A program made the translations under genes and the position numbers. From assembly GCF_036013935.1 (NCBI RefSeq), contig NZ_CP107902.1, forward strand, positions 1,178,001 through 1,242,000: 64,000 bases of DNA. The letters run 5' to 3'. A model generated the notes under the pieces. It was not told the DNA's origin. It was given only the letters and a program-made list of their open reading frames with translations, and made no database searches. This stretch comes from Streptomyces sp. NBC_00461. GTDB taxonomy: Bacteria > Actinomycetota > Actinomycetes > Streptomycetales > Streptomycetaceae. Below, in pieces: positions 1 through 8,535 of the stretch. Positions within the stretch are counted from its first letter, which is position 1. Each line of letters starts with the position of its first letter.

Positions 1-1
1 C

Positions 2-370
2 TGGTCCTGGCGGGACACAGACGTGACCAAGGCTGCGCGGACGATGTGCCTGCGTCCTCTGCGGAGCGGGACCCGACCGATTGCAGACGCCGCCTACTGG
101 CTCTCGACCCACCTGAAGAAGTGGGCCGCCGACGGGGATCAGACTGCAGCCGAGCGGCTCAACGTGTCCTCGGGTTACTTCAACAAGGTCAGTCAGTTGG
201 GTGCAAGAAGCGACGAGCGGAAGGTCTCCACGGCCTCACTGGCGCTGGCTGCGGAGGACAAGGAATCACTTAGGAGCGCAGTAGAAGTGCTCATCCGGCG
301 GCTGCACTTGGCAGAGAGTGGCCTCCGCCCGGGCCAGCACCTGGACCTGTCCGATTGGCCGGCTTCGTAG
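2..370 (+). CDS. C-terminal part of an unrecognised protein (partial)
   Basis: The reading frame is open to the left edge of the window, so only the last ~122 residues are seen; a GTG at 23 is an internal start option. The fragment is mildly basic and mostly helical, with a stretch resembling a small helix-turn-helix (DQTAAERLNVSSGYFNKV), and it ends at a TAG. I do not recognise a family. The next gene on the same strand begins 120 bases downstream, so the two could be linked. No function is assigned. Confidence 0.45.
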   Translation, partial: WSWRDTDVTKAARTMCLRPLRSGTRPIADAAYWLSTHLKKWAADGDQTAAERLNVSSGYFNKVSQLGARSDERKVSTASLALAAEDKESLRSAVEVLIRRLHLAESGLRPGQHLDLSDWPAS

Positions 371-490
371 CGGTCCGGGCTGCCCCGGTGACCGGCTCGA
401 AGACGACCCACGGGCAAGCACCTCGATTCGGGCGGGCCAGTCGGCCAAAACCGCTGGTGGGTTTGGGGGCGTAACCGGGATAGTGGCCCG

Positions 491-1825
491 GTGCCTGCGA
501 AGTTGACCGATATGCCGCCTGACCGGCTGGATGCGCTGATCAAGCATCCCTTCCACCGGGAGAACGCCGAGGGGCTGATCAGGTTCATCCGCGATCTGCG
601 GGAGTGTCACGGTCCCGAGGACTTCGTAGCCTTTCAGCACGACCTACTGACCGCCACGCTCGAAGCGAGTCATGCGCGTGCCGCGCGAAATCGGGTGATC
701 AAGCGGCTCAAGAGGGGAGAGAAACTCCCCGCAGACGCGCCCGAGCTGGTAACGGGCAACCACCACGACGTGGACGACTGGCGGCTCGAGTCGGATGTCC
801 TTGAGCGCATAGGCCGACAACTGCGTTCCGTGGGGGATGCCATGGCGTGGCGGGCATTTGGCTACGACCGCCGCTACATCCTCACCCTGCGACGGAACGA
901 AGCGCCCGGCCCGATGACTTTCGCTAAGGAAGGCACCGTCCACGAGGTCCAGTTCATGCAGCAGCAGTGGAGCGAACACCGGCGCTTCGCGATGTTGCAT
1001 GACCTGACGAACTGCCTGCGCATCGGCGACGCGACTGTCTTCGACACCCCCGACGAGAACAACCTGCAGACCATCTACCTGCATGAGCTCAAAACAAACC
1101 CGAAACGGCGTGAGGGCGCCCAGCTCACACGGACCCGCATGGCGGCCGAGGCACTGGACGTGAACGGGCCGCTGCCCGGACCCGACAAAGCCCGTCTCAT
1201 CGAAACCGGCATACCGTACGCCAGCCACCTGTCGACCCTCCGCGACGCCTTCGCCTACGCCCACCAAGAGGGACTGAAGACGATGCGTGTGCCTGGGCAA
1301 CGCGCACTGCTCGCGCTCGACATCCCGGCGGCCGGCAACCGTTGGGGCCTACAGGAAGCCACACGACAGTTCCACTCCGCGTACGCGGCATTGCTGCGCC
1401 GCACCCGACTGACCGGACAGCAAATCTGCTTCGGCAGCGGTGACAACACCGCCCGCAACACGCTGGCCCCGCCATGGGGCATCTATCCCCTACAGCCTGC
1501 GGAGTGCGCCGGCCTGATCGCCGACGTTCTGGTTTTCACCGTGACGATGTCGTCCGACAACTTCATCGAGGAGCTACATAAAGCCGGCCTGAACGCCGAG
1601 TGGGTCCTGGCCGAAGGCGCCGACATGGCGCCCCTCCAGCCCGTCGTGGCAATCTACGGACATGGCCACCGCGTCGTGATGGCCCGTGCGGAAATCGAGC
1701 GGCTACTGCTGGAACTCACCGACCTTGGCACGTGGGCACGAGGAGTGGAACGTCTCCTTCAACTGGGCGTTGCAGGCTGGCAGCCGTGGCCTTACTTCAC
1801 TGACGAACACAAAGTCTGGGCATGA
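491..1825 (+). CDS. Hypothetical protein with a PD-(D/E)XK nuclease-like motif
   Basis: A 444-residue protein starting at GTG 491 (an ATG at 512 is also possible; neither has a strong ribosome site). Residues ~178-201 read as a hydrophobic strand with GD (D180), a short loop, then a second strand ending in E199-L-K201. This D...E-x-K spacing is typical of PD-(D/E)XK nuclease folds. A helix with conserved-looking arginines follows (QLTRTRMAAEAL). The rest has no motif I recognise. The gene sits beside decayed sequence rather than in an operon. A nuclease role is inferred from the motif alone and could be wrong. Confidence 0.6.
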   Translation: MPAKLTDMPPDRLDALIKHPFHRENAEGLIRFIRDLRECHGPEDFVAFQHDLLTATLEASHARAARNRVIKRLKRGEKLPADAPELVTGNHHDVDDWRLESDVLERIGRQLRSVGDAMAWRAFGYDRRYILTLRRNEAPGPMTFAKEGTVHEVQFMQQQWSEHRRFAMLHDLTNCLRIGDATVFDTPDENNLQTIYLHELKTNPKRREGAQLTRTRMAAEALDVNGPLPGPDKARLIETGIPYASHLSTLRDAFAYAHQEGLKTMRVPGQRALLALDIPAAGNRWGLQEATRQFHSAYAALLRRTRLTGQQICFGSGDNTARNTLAPPWGIYPLQPAECAGLIADVLVFTVTMSSDNFIEELHKAGLNAEWVLAEGADMAPLQPVVAIYGHGHRVVMARAEIERLLLELTDLGTWARGVERLLQLGVAGWQPWPYFTDEHKVWA

Positions 1826-1846
1826 CACGGGGCGCAGCCCGCGCGC

Positions 1847-2125
1847 GAGGCCCGTGACCTGGCCGACCAGACCCGGGTGCGGGTCGGCGGACTGGCCAAG
1901 TACATCCAAAGGCCCCCGACGGCCAGGGGAGTTGCGTTCGGCGCCCTGGAAGATAAGACCGGCGTGATCAACCTGGTCTTCTCTCCTCCGGTCTGGGAAC
2001 GCACGCGAGAGGTAGTCCTCGGTGCTGCTGGAGGGGCACATCGAACGTGACCGCGGCTCGGTCAACATGATCGTGCACCGCGCGCACGCCCTGGCGGGCC
2101 CCGGTCGGGTCCATCAGCCGGGGCC
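1847..2125 (+). pseudogene. Remnant of the DnaE2-type polymerase C-terminus (OB domain)
   Basis: Translating in the frame that follows the previous gene's stop gives a strand pattern typical of the C-terminal OB domain of error-prone DNA polymerase III alpha (DnaE2). It starts TRVRVGGLAKYIQRPPTA, followed by GALEDKTGVINLVF and VWERTREVVLG. Near position 2020 the homology moves to another frame (VLLEGHIERDRGSVNMIVHRA). Only about 90 residues survive, with no start codon and an internal frameshift, so this is a truncated, non-functional relic. The family call is from remembered sequence pattern. Confidence 0.55.
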
Positions 2126-2198
2126 ATTCAGGTGACGATCTACGGGAAGCGGAGGTTCGGCCGCTGCGCCCGCGGCAGGGTCATCGTGATGCCTGCCG

Positions 2199-2617
2199 TC
2201 ACGTGCGGCGCTGCGGGTCGGGCGCGAGCGTGATGGACATCCAGTGCGCCGCCGCTTCGCGATAGCTGTGTCCGACCGGGGCCAGTTCGCCGCTGCGGGT
2301 GAGGCTGAAGATTGTCACCATGATCATGTCCGAGCCGTCCGCGACGGAGGTGAGCTGGGTGCGGCAACGGCTGCAGGACCCTCGATGCAGCGTCGGCCAG
2401 GTGGAGAAGTACGTCGGCTCGCCTGCGGGGCCCGTCCACTTCAGGGCGTCCCTGCGGAACCCGACCCATGCCATCGCCGGCGCCCCGGACAGGCGCGTGC
2501 AGTGCTCGCACGAGCACAAGTGGGGGTGTCGTCCGGGATGCCTGACGCCTCATACGTGTGGTCACCGCACTGGCAGCGCCCACTCCACAGGACAGGGACG
2601 ACGATCGGCTCGGCCAC
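2199..2617 (-). pseudogene. GFA-family (formaldehyde-activating-like, CENP-V fold) enzyme, frameshifted
   Basis: The minus strand encodes the two zinc-binding halves of a GFA-family protein in different frames. From GTG 2617 one frame gives SGRCQCGDHTYEASG, the first CxC cluster. After about 2525 the homology continues in another frame as CSCEHCTRLSG, then WTGPAGEPTYFST and CSRCRTQL, the second and third clusters. The usual length of ~130 residues is met only if one base is gained or lost near 2520-2530. GFA proteins are Mss4-like zinc enzymes with thiol-adduct substrates. It is either a genuine frameshift mutation or a sequence error. Confidence 0.6.
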
Positions 2618-2854
2618 GGAGACGGCTCCTCTGGTGCGGGAAAGCTGATTCCGGCGGCAGTGTGCCGTACCGCCGCGACATCGCGCTGATGTTCGGTACC
2701 GCTCGACCCGAACGGGATGGCGAATCCACCCTTGAAGGCGAATGTCAGTACGAGCCCTTACGGCCACGGCGGCTATCGGCGGTACCTCCCAGTCGGGGCG
2801 GTGGCGCAGCCTCCAGCGCCTCCATCAGCTGGCCCCACGTGAGCGCCCACGACG

Positions 2855-2891
2855 AAGCCCCCAGAATCGAACGATCCGATTCCGGGGGCTT
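2855..2891 (-). terminator. Stem-loop terminator downstream of the SpaA-like gene
   Basis: Arms at 2855-2869 and 2877-2891 pair over 15 bases with one G-T wobble and a 7-base loop. The stem is GC-rich and lies 22 bases past the stop codon of the minus-strand surface-protein gene. The pairing is nearly symmetric, so it could also stop transcription entering from the left. The bases from 2618 to 2854 contain no gene I can support. Confidence 0.7.
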
Positions 2892-2912
2892 TACGGAGAG
2901 AAGCGGGTGAGG

Positions 2913-3911
2913 TCAGCTCGTGGTGGAGCCGTCGTCGGTGGCGTTGTCCGCGCGTCGGCGACGGGCCGCGAAGAGGGCGCCTCCGCCAGCAGCGATCAGG
3001 ACTCCGGCGCCGCCGATCAGCCACGGGGTGGCGTCGGCGCCGGTGTGCGCGAGAGAGCCCGCAGGGGTGGGGGCCGCAGTGCTCGACGCGGTCTCGTCGG
3101 AGGTAGGGGTACCCGAGGCGGACGGCGCCGGGTTGTCCTCATCCTGGCCGGGCTTGTCCGGGGTCGGCCGGTTGCTCGGCTGATCGGTCGGCTTCTCCGT
3201 GCGCGGCGGGGTGGTGACGGTCTTGGCATTGGTGACGGCCACGGTGACGGGATCGCCCGGCTTGGCCTTGAATGCCTTCACGGACGGGTAGATCTCGTAG
3301 CCAGCGGGCGCCTTCACCTGTTTGAGCCAGAAGTCGCTGCCGCTGCGGGAGTTGATGGGCAGCTTGCCGCTGGCCGTGCCGTCGGAGCCGGTGGTCAGCG
3401 TCAGGATGGTCTTGTCGCCGCTACCGATGTTGACCGTGGATCCGGCCAGCAGCTTGCCGGTCTTGTCGTCCTTGGCCTTCAGCCGAACTGAGGCGGGCTT
3501 GAACGGGTCGATGATGGTCAGCGGGGTGTCGGCACCGGGGGTGACGATGACGTCCTGGTCGTCGACGACCTCGTGCAGCGGGCTGCCGCTGGAGACTTCC
3601 TTGAGCCGGTAGACACCGGGCGGGAGGTCCTGGAAGGTCAGCTGGCCCTCGGCGTCGGTGGTGCCGCTGGCGGCCTGCTTGCCGGTGGAGTCGAGCAGGG
3701 TGAACGTGGCTCCGGCGAGAACCCCTCCTCCCGGGTCCTTCTTCAGGATGGTGACGCCGCCGTTCTCGGCCGCGCTCAGCGGAGTGATGGACGTGGACGT
3801 GGTCGGCTCGGGGGTGTTCGCGGAGGCGGCTGGGACCAACGCCAACGTGCCGGTCACTGTGGCGACAGTGACGGCCACGGCGGACAGGCGGCGGGCGGAA
3901 CGGGTAGGCAA
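2913..3911 (-). CDS. SpaA-like surface protein with LAxTG sortase signal
   Basis: A 332-residue exported wall protein. Residues 1-31 are a signal peptide (arginines, hydrophobic core, ending ASA). Two prealbumin-like SpaA repeats follow (~53-125 and ~140-205), each with a VTILKKD/VRLKAKD-type strand and a late tyrosine (GVYRLKEV, APAGYEI) as in isopeptide-forming pilin modules. A Pro/Thr/Ser-rich linker precedes LAHTG at 287-291, a membrane span and RRRR. LAxTG is the class E sortase signal of Streptomyces, so wall anchoring is expected. The TTG start is preceded by AGGAGAG. It may promote contact with surfaces or mating partners; that is inference. Confidence 0.85.
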   Translation of the reverse strand: MPTRSARRLSAVAVTVATVTGTLALVPAASANTPEPTTSTSITPLSAAENGGVTILKKDPGGGVLAGATFTLLDSTGKQAASGTTDAEGQLTFQDLPPGVYRLKEVSSGSPLHEVVDDQDVIVTPGADTPLTIIDPFKPASVRLKAKDDKTGKLLAGSTVNIGSGDKTILTLTTGSDGTASGKLPINSRSGSDFWLKQVKAPAGYEIYPSVKAFKAKPGDPVTVAVTNAKTVTTPPRTEKPTDQPSNRPTPDKPGQDEDNPAPSASGTPTSDETASSTAAPTPAGSLAHTGADATPWLIGGAGVLIAAGGGALFAARRRRADNATDDGSTTS

Positions 3912-3975
3912 AAAGGAACTCTCCTGGAGGGGACACGGGCAGAGATGCCCGTCGGTGCAAGCGGGGTAAGGCCGG

Positions 3976-4854
3976 TCAGCGGGTACGGGCCGGCGACGGC
4001 TGGGGCAGCAGGGGCGGACGGGTTTGCCCTGGAAGGTGCGCGGGGGCGTCGATCGTGGTTCCGCGGGCGGCGGTCTGGACGAGGTGGTGTTGGTCCTCGA
4101 TGGGCAACGTCACGATGTGCGATAGGCCCTGCGCGACGGAGGCACCGCGCAGTGTGCCCGCTGGCAGGTCGGCGGCATGCACGATCCGGGCTGCCGCCTC
4201 GGCTTCGATCAAGAGGCCGAACGCCGGTGGAATGTTGAGCAGTTGGGCAGCCTGCTCGCGGCTGCCGGTCAGTGCTTGAGTGAGGGGAAGTCCGTCGTCG
4301 AGGACGCTGTCGACGATGTCCAGCCAGACCGGCGTGGCCTGGTGGAGGCGGGTGAGGAAGTCGGCGTCTGTGAGCCAGCATCCCCGGGACGGCTCAGGAT
4401 CCGTATCGAGCTGAGCCGGTCGCCGCCGTGCGCTGTCGGCGCTGCTGGGCGGGGACGGTTCGTGCGTCCAGACCTTCAGGTAGTCCTGGATGGCATGGCT
4501 CAGGGGTATGACGGCGGCGCCGATCCAGGGTGAGGTGTCGTCGTGGTGCCAGTCCCGTACGACGCCGTAGCCGTCATGTCCGGGCTGTTTGCCGAGGCGG
4601 GCGTCCCGGACCACGAACGTGCTGTGGTCGGCGAAGGACAGGTACGCGTGGTCGAGGGCGCCGCGGTCCGGGTGGAGGATGCTCAGGCGCAGTCCGCCGT
4701 ACTCACGTTCTCGGATGGTCTGGGCGAACTCAATGCGCAGCCGCAGCGGCGAGTCGGGCGAAACGACGGCGTAGCAGGCGTCGCCGATCACTCGTCGTTC
4801 GTGGACGGGCAGGTCGAGCAGGTCGGTGAAGAAGTGCTGGGCGTGCAGGGACAA
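3976..4854 (-). CDS. Hypothetical protein
   Basis: A 292-residue protein with TTG start at 4854 preceded by GAGG (GAGGAGCACC). No family recognised. The N-terminal half is rich in aromatic and acidic residues in an alternating strand pattern (DLPVHERRVIGDACYAVV, RLSILHPDRG). The second half has helices and a proline-rich, basic tail (PPLLPQPSPARTR), the kind of tail shared by many proteins of this element. It lies directly downstream of the disrupted DUF317 gene in the same orientation and is probably co-transcribed with it. Confidence 0.6.
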   Translation of the reverse strand: MSLHAQHFFTDLLDLPVHERRVIGDACYAVVSPDSPLRLRIEFAQTIREREYGGLRLSILHPDRGALDHAYLSFADHSTFVVRDARLGKQPGHDGYGVVRDWHHDDTSPWIGAAVIPLSHAIQDYLKVWTHEPSPPSSADSARRRPAQLDTDPEPSRGCWLTDADFLTRLHQATPVWLDIVDSVLDDGLPLTQALTGSREQAAQLLNIPPAFGLLIEAEAAARIVHAADLPAGTLRGASVAQGLSHIVTLPIEDQHHLVQTAARGTTIDAPAHLPGQTRPPLLPQPSPARTR

Positions 4855-4896
4855 CGGTGGTGGTGCTCCTCGGCAGCGGACGGTTCTGCGGGGCGG

Positions 4897-5758
4897 TTAC
4901 CTGGGTCGGCTGGCCGACGGGGCGGGACGAACGGTCGGCGCGGGCCCGGTGCCCGGGGCGCTGACGCCGGCGTGCGCGGACGGCAGGGTCGGCGACGAGG
5001 GTGCCGACGCGCGGCTCTGTGCCGGCGCCCTGGCGCGCGGCGGCATAGGTCAGAGCGGCGGGGAGGGTGAGATGGAGGCGGGTGTCGGCCGGAATGTTCC
5101 CCATGGCGCGGGCGAGCGGCACGGGTGAGGCCAGGGAGGAGGCGAACGCCGCGACCAGGGAGGCGGGCACGGCGGAGGAGAACGTGGCCTTCCACAGCGG
5201 GTGGTCCGGTGGCCCGCCCCACGCGGACCAGACGGGTGCGGCCACGTTCTTGTGCACGTAAGCGTGTTGCAGCATGCCGTAGCCGTCTGGGCTGCGGAAG
5301 TACTGGACTCCGTCCGTCTTGACCGTGTGGTGCCAGCGGGCGGTGAGCAGCGGCAGGTATACGTCTTGGGGGCGGACGTCGTCTGGGCGCAGCAGGTTGC
5401 GTTCGCCCTGTCTGTTCGCCTGTCACAGCGCGAGCACTTCGGCATACAGGTCGCGAACGAGTTCGACGGGGGTACTGGCGTCGAGCGTGGCCGTCCAGGT
5501 GGCCGACAGGAAGGGCTCCTTGTGTGCGGCGATCAGCCACTCGCCACCGCGCACGTGGTCCTCGGACGGTACGTGCCCGGCGAGCAGCTGCATACCGGGA
5601 CTGATCACGATGGCGGGGCCGTCTCCGGAGTGGTGGAGGGTCCAGCCCTGATCGAAAGGGAAGGGCCATACGTCGACGAGGTCGTGGATGCCGGGGCCGG
5701 CGAGGTGGCGGGGCAGGACCTCGACCACGTCGAGATCGTCCAGAGGGCTGAGTGACAC
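4897..5758 (-). pseudogene. DUF317-domain protein interrupted by an in-frame TGA
   Basis: From GTG 5758 the frame encodes a first DUF317 domain (VLPRHLAGPG..., GWTLHHSGDG..., WTATLDASTPVELVRDLYAEV). It then meets TGA at 5423-5425. The same frame continues immediately with a second DUF317 domain (YLPLLTARWHHTV, GYGMLQHAYVHK, WKATFSSAVPASLVAAF). The usual two-domain protein is therefore split by one stop codon. Near the 3' end a frame ending at TAA 4897 gives the normal Pro/Arg-rich tail, whereas the main frame runs on into the next gene, suggesting a second lesion. The halves might still be made as two polypeptides, but no start with a clear ribosome site follows the TGA. Confidence 0.65.
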
Positions 5759-5805
5759 AAGGTCCGTTCGGCGGGAGGGAGTTGCTGGTCGTGGGTGGCG
5801 GCGGA

Positions 5806-6678
5806 TCAGCGGCGCGCGGCCGTGCGTGGGGCGGCGGGCGCCGGAGGAAGGGTGGCCGTGCTCCAGCGCGGGACGCTGCGGGTGCCGAGTGCCGGCGGTC
5901 GGCGGGTGAGGGCGCGCTGGACGTCGAGCGGGGTCGGAACCGGGGGCGCGGGCGGTGTGATGGGAGTGAGCTGTGCGGCCTCGCGCAGCCCAGGGAGCAT
6001 CGAGTCCCTCCAGCGTGGCAGGGGCGCCGGGTCGGACACGCTCTGGGTGATGGCCTTCACCAGAGCGGTGGGGGTGTTGGTGGTGGCGGTGGCGTACCAG
6101 CGGGCGTACCTGTTCTTCGGTCCGCCCCACAGGTGCCAGCGGGCCTCCAGAGTGGTGAGTTCCTTCTCCGGGTCGAGGCGGCCGGTGGTGTACTCACAGG
6201 TGGCCATCCCGTCCGGGGACTGCAGTTCCATCACGCCCCAGCTCGGGTGCTGGAACTGCCAGCCGTTTTTGATGAGCGGGACGACTGCGTCGAAGGCGCC
6301 GAGCTCGGGGTCCTTGAGGTCGGGCTCGGCGAGGTAGATGTCGGGGCCGGCGGTGTACGCCTGAGCGAGGGCGGTGGTGAAGGCGGTGACGAACTCCGTG
6401 GGTGCGGTGTCGTTGAAACTGACGCCCCACGCGGGCGGGGCGAAGCGGTCGCGGTAGGCGCTGATCCGCCACAGTCCGTCGTCGTCGCCCTCGGGCAGGA
6501 ATCCGAGTCGGACGCGGTGGTCGGGCGCAGTGACGTAGGCGTTGGCGAGGTTGTCGTGATGGAGGTCGAAGCCAAGCGCGAGGAGCGGCGCCAGCGCGGG
6601 GTCTGCATCGCAAGTGCTGCCTGCGAGGTAGCGCGGGGATACGTAGTTGTCGCCGTCGATCTCTTCGGTGTCGGGCAC
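5806..6678 (-). CDS. DUF317 family protein
   Basis: A 290-residue intact DUF317 protein. Its hallmark SPRYLAGSTC opens the first domain (residues ~13-110, with WGVSFNDTAPTEFVTAF). A second domain runs at ~130-215 (GWQFQHPSWGVMEL, WYATATTNTPTALVKAI). It ends in a Pro/Ala/Arg-rich tail. DUF317 proteins are nearly confined to Streptomyces and cluster on conjugative elements; their role is unknown. Paralogues in this window are at 4897-5758, 41948, 43269 and 44755. Start is a GTG. It shares the orientation of the neighbouring minus-strand genes. Confidence 0.85.
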   Translation of the reverse strand: MPDTEEIDGDNYVSPRYLAGSTCDADPALAPLLALGFDLHHDNLANAYVTAPDHRVRLGFLPEGDDDGLWRISAYRDRFAPPAWGVSFNDTAPTEFVTAFTTALAQAYTAGPDIYLAEPDLKDPELGAFDAVVPLIKNGWQFQHPSWGVMELQSPDGMATCEYTTGRLDPEKELTTLEARWHLWGGPKNRYARWYATATTNTPTALVKAITQSVSDPAPLPRWRDSMLPGLREAAQLTPITPPAPPVPTPLDVQRALTRRPPALGTRSVPRWSTATLPPAPAAPRTAARR

Positions 6679-6723
6679 GAAAGTCCTGAGGTTGAGGCTG
6701 GGGAGATGAGCACACGCTTCTGG

Positions 6724-7345
6724 TCAGGTACGCGTGCTGTTCGCAAGTGCGGGCAGCAGCTGGTGTTCCAGGTCTGCGGGTTGGCCGGCGTAGTGCAGGG
6801 CGCGCAGGCCCAACTCGGCGGCGGTCCTGCAGTTGTCCTCGCGGTCGTCGACGAACAGCACGCGTCCCGGGTCGGCGACGCCGGTGGCCGCCAGGGCGTG
6901 CTCGTACGCGGCCGAATCGGGCTTGCACAGGCCCAAGCGGGCGGAGTACAGGGCGTCACTCATCAGATCGCGCCGCCAGTTGGTGGCGTCCAGGACGTCG
7001 CTGAGGTGGGCCGGGGCGTTGGAGAGGAGCACCATGGGCAGCCCCGCGGCCCGGGCGCGGTACAGGATGTCGAGGACTCTGGGGTCGGTGCGGGTCCACA
7101 TGGCGGTATCGGCGGCCCGCAGCGTACGCAGCCACCGCGCCGGGATGGTGCCCGAGCACCTTCGCCCAGTAGGCGAGATCGCTCAGTTCGCCTGCGTCGT
7201 ACGCGTTCCGGGGGGCCCAGAAGGCTTCTTGGAAGGAGGGGAGGTGTCGGTCGGGCCACTCGGCGAGGTCGGCGAGGCGGGTCCACATGCCGGTGCTGGG
7301 CTGGAGTCCGAGGACTCCGTTGTAGTCGAGGAGTAGGGCGTCCAC
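6724..7345 (-). pseudogene. HAD-superfamily hydrolase, frameshifted
   Basis: Starting at GTG 7345, the first frame encodes HAD motif I (LLLDYNGVLG; the second Asp of the usual DxD is Asn) and a helical cap (SFQEAFWAPRNAYDAGELSDLAYWAKVLG). Around 7141 the homology jumps frame to RWLRTLRAADTAMWTRTDP, then motif II (MVLLSNAP), motif III lysine (LGLCKPD) and motif IV (VLFVDDREDN). One missing or extra base explains the break. If the base is an error, the gene is an ordinary phosphatase-like HAD enzyme downstream of the ATP-grasp/MFS pair, where such an enzyme could act on a pathway intermediate. Confidence 0.65.
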
Positions 7346-7371
7346 GCCGTTCGGGGAGACGGAGGTGTGGG

Positions 7372-8535
7372 TCAAGGGGTGGGTTTCTCCAGGGCTTTGG
7401 GAGCGAGGGCGGCGACGGCGGCTGCGAGGAGGGCGGGCAGCAGCAGCGCGTGCGCCAGGGCGGTGATGGTGGCGAGGGCGCCGATGAGGGCGGGTCCTGC
7501 GAGCAGGCCGACGTAGCCGGTGACCGCGACGGTGGCGACGGCGCGGGGGCCGCCGATGCCTGCGGCGGTGATGAGGCTGGGGATGGTGACGGACAACCCC
7601 AGGCCGAAGGCTGCCCACCCCAGGAGGGCAAAGGCGATGGTGGAGCCAGCAAGCCCGGTTGCCAGGCCGAGCGCGGCCAGGGCGGCGCCGGCCCGGACAA
7701 CAGCGGGAGCGCCGAAGCGGGCGGTGAGCCGGTCTCCGGCGAGGCGACCGGCGGCCATGGCGGCGCTGTAGACGCCGTACGCCACGGCGCTGGTCGCGGC
7801 GGTCGCACCGAGGTCGTGCAGGTGGACGGCAGCCCAGTCGGCAGCGGCCCCCTCGCCCAGCAGGGTTCCGGCCGCCAGTACGCCCAGCAGCCACAATCGG
7901 GACCGCGACAGACCCCCGCGTTCGTCCAAGCCCGGTTCCGCACGGTTGTGGACGGGCTCGAGTCCAGGGCTGGCAAGACAGCGGGTAAGGCGCGTCGCCG
8001 CACCTGCCGCCGTGGCGGCGGTGGCGGCGACGCCGGCGAACAGGACGGTGTGCGGGGTGTGGGCGGTGGCTGAGGCCAGCACAGCGCCTGTGAGGCCGCC
8101 GAGGCTGAAACTCGCGTGCAACCGGCCCATGATCGGGCGGCCGTGTGCGTCCTGGCAGCGGACTGCGGCGGCATTGACTGCGACGTCGAGGACGCCGTGC
8201 GCGGCGCCGAAGACGAACGCCGCCACCAGGAGGCTCTCCAGGCTGCGGCATACCGCGAGGACGGCAAGGCCGACGGCGAGAGCGATGGCACCGCCGGTCA
8301 GCAGTGCGGGCAGGCGGGCCGGGTGGGCGAGGCGTCCGCCGGTCTGGAGTCCAGCGACCATGCCGAGGGCAGCGGCCAGCAGGACCAGGGCGAGCCCGGC
8401 GGTGCTCACCTCGGCGGTTTTCTGAACGGCCGGCATGCGTGCGCCCCAGACGGCCATCACCACGCCCAAGCCGGCAAAGTACCCGGTCAGCAGACGGCGG
8501 CTGCGCGCCAGCTCGGGTCCCGCGGTCTGGTTCAC
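7372..8535 (-). CDS. MFS transporter
   Basis: A 387-residue integral membrane protein with about 12 hydrophobic spans and loop motifs of the major facilitator superfamily (GARMPAVQK after span 1, GGRLAHPARLP between spans 2 and 3, AAGRLAGDRLTARFG near the centre). The composition resembles the YbjJ-like sugar/drug exporter branch. The GTG start overlaps the stop of the upstream ATP-grasp gene by GTGA, so the two are translationally coupled. Export of the ATP-grasp product is the simplest reading, but the substrate cannot be deduced. Confidence 0.85.
   Translation of the reverse strand: MNQTAGPELARSRRLLTGYFAGLGVVMAVWGARMPAVQKTAEVSTAGLALVLLAAALGMVAGLQTGGRLAHPARLPALLTGGAIALAVGLAVLAVCRSLESLLVAAFVFGAAHGVLDVAVNAAAVRCQDAHGRPIMGRLHASFSLGGLTGAVLASATAHTPHTVLFAGVAATAATAAGAATRLTRCLASPGLEPVHNRAEPGLDERGGLSRSRLWLLGVLAAGTLLGEGAAADWAAVHLHDLGATAATSAVAYGVYSAAMAAGRLAGDRLTARFGAPAVVRAGAALAALGLATGLAGSTIAFALLGWAAFGLGLSVTIPSLITAAGIGGPRAVATVAVTGYVGLLAGPALIGALATITALAHALLLPALLAAAVAALAPKALEKPTP

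Noticed and set aside
2441..2767. Minus-strand 108-codon frame as an independent gene
   Set aside because: Its only protein-like part is the first half of the GFA enzyme; the remainder is out of frame.
5752..8073. Long plus-strand open frame (773 codons) opposite the DUF317, HAD and MFS genes
   Set aside because: It is Gly/Arg/Val-rich with no fold pattern and mirrors three minus-strand genes that have clear families. High GC leaves such antisense frames open by chance.
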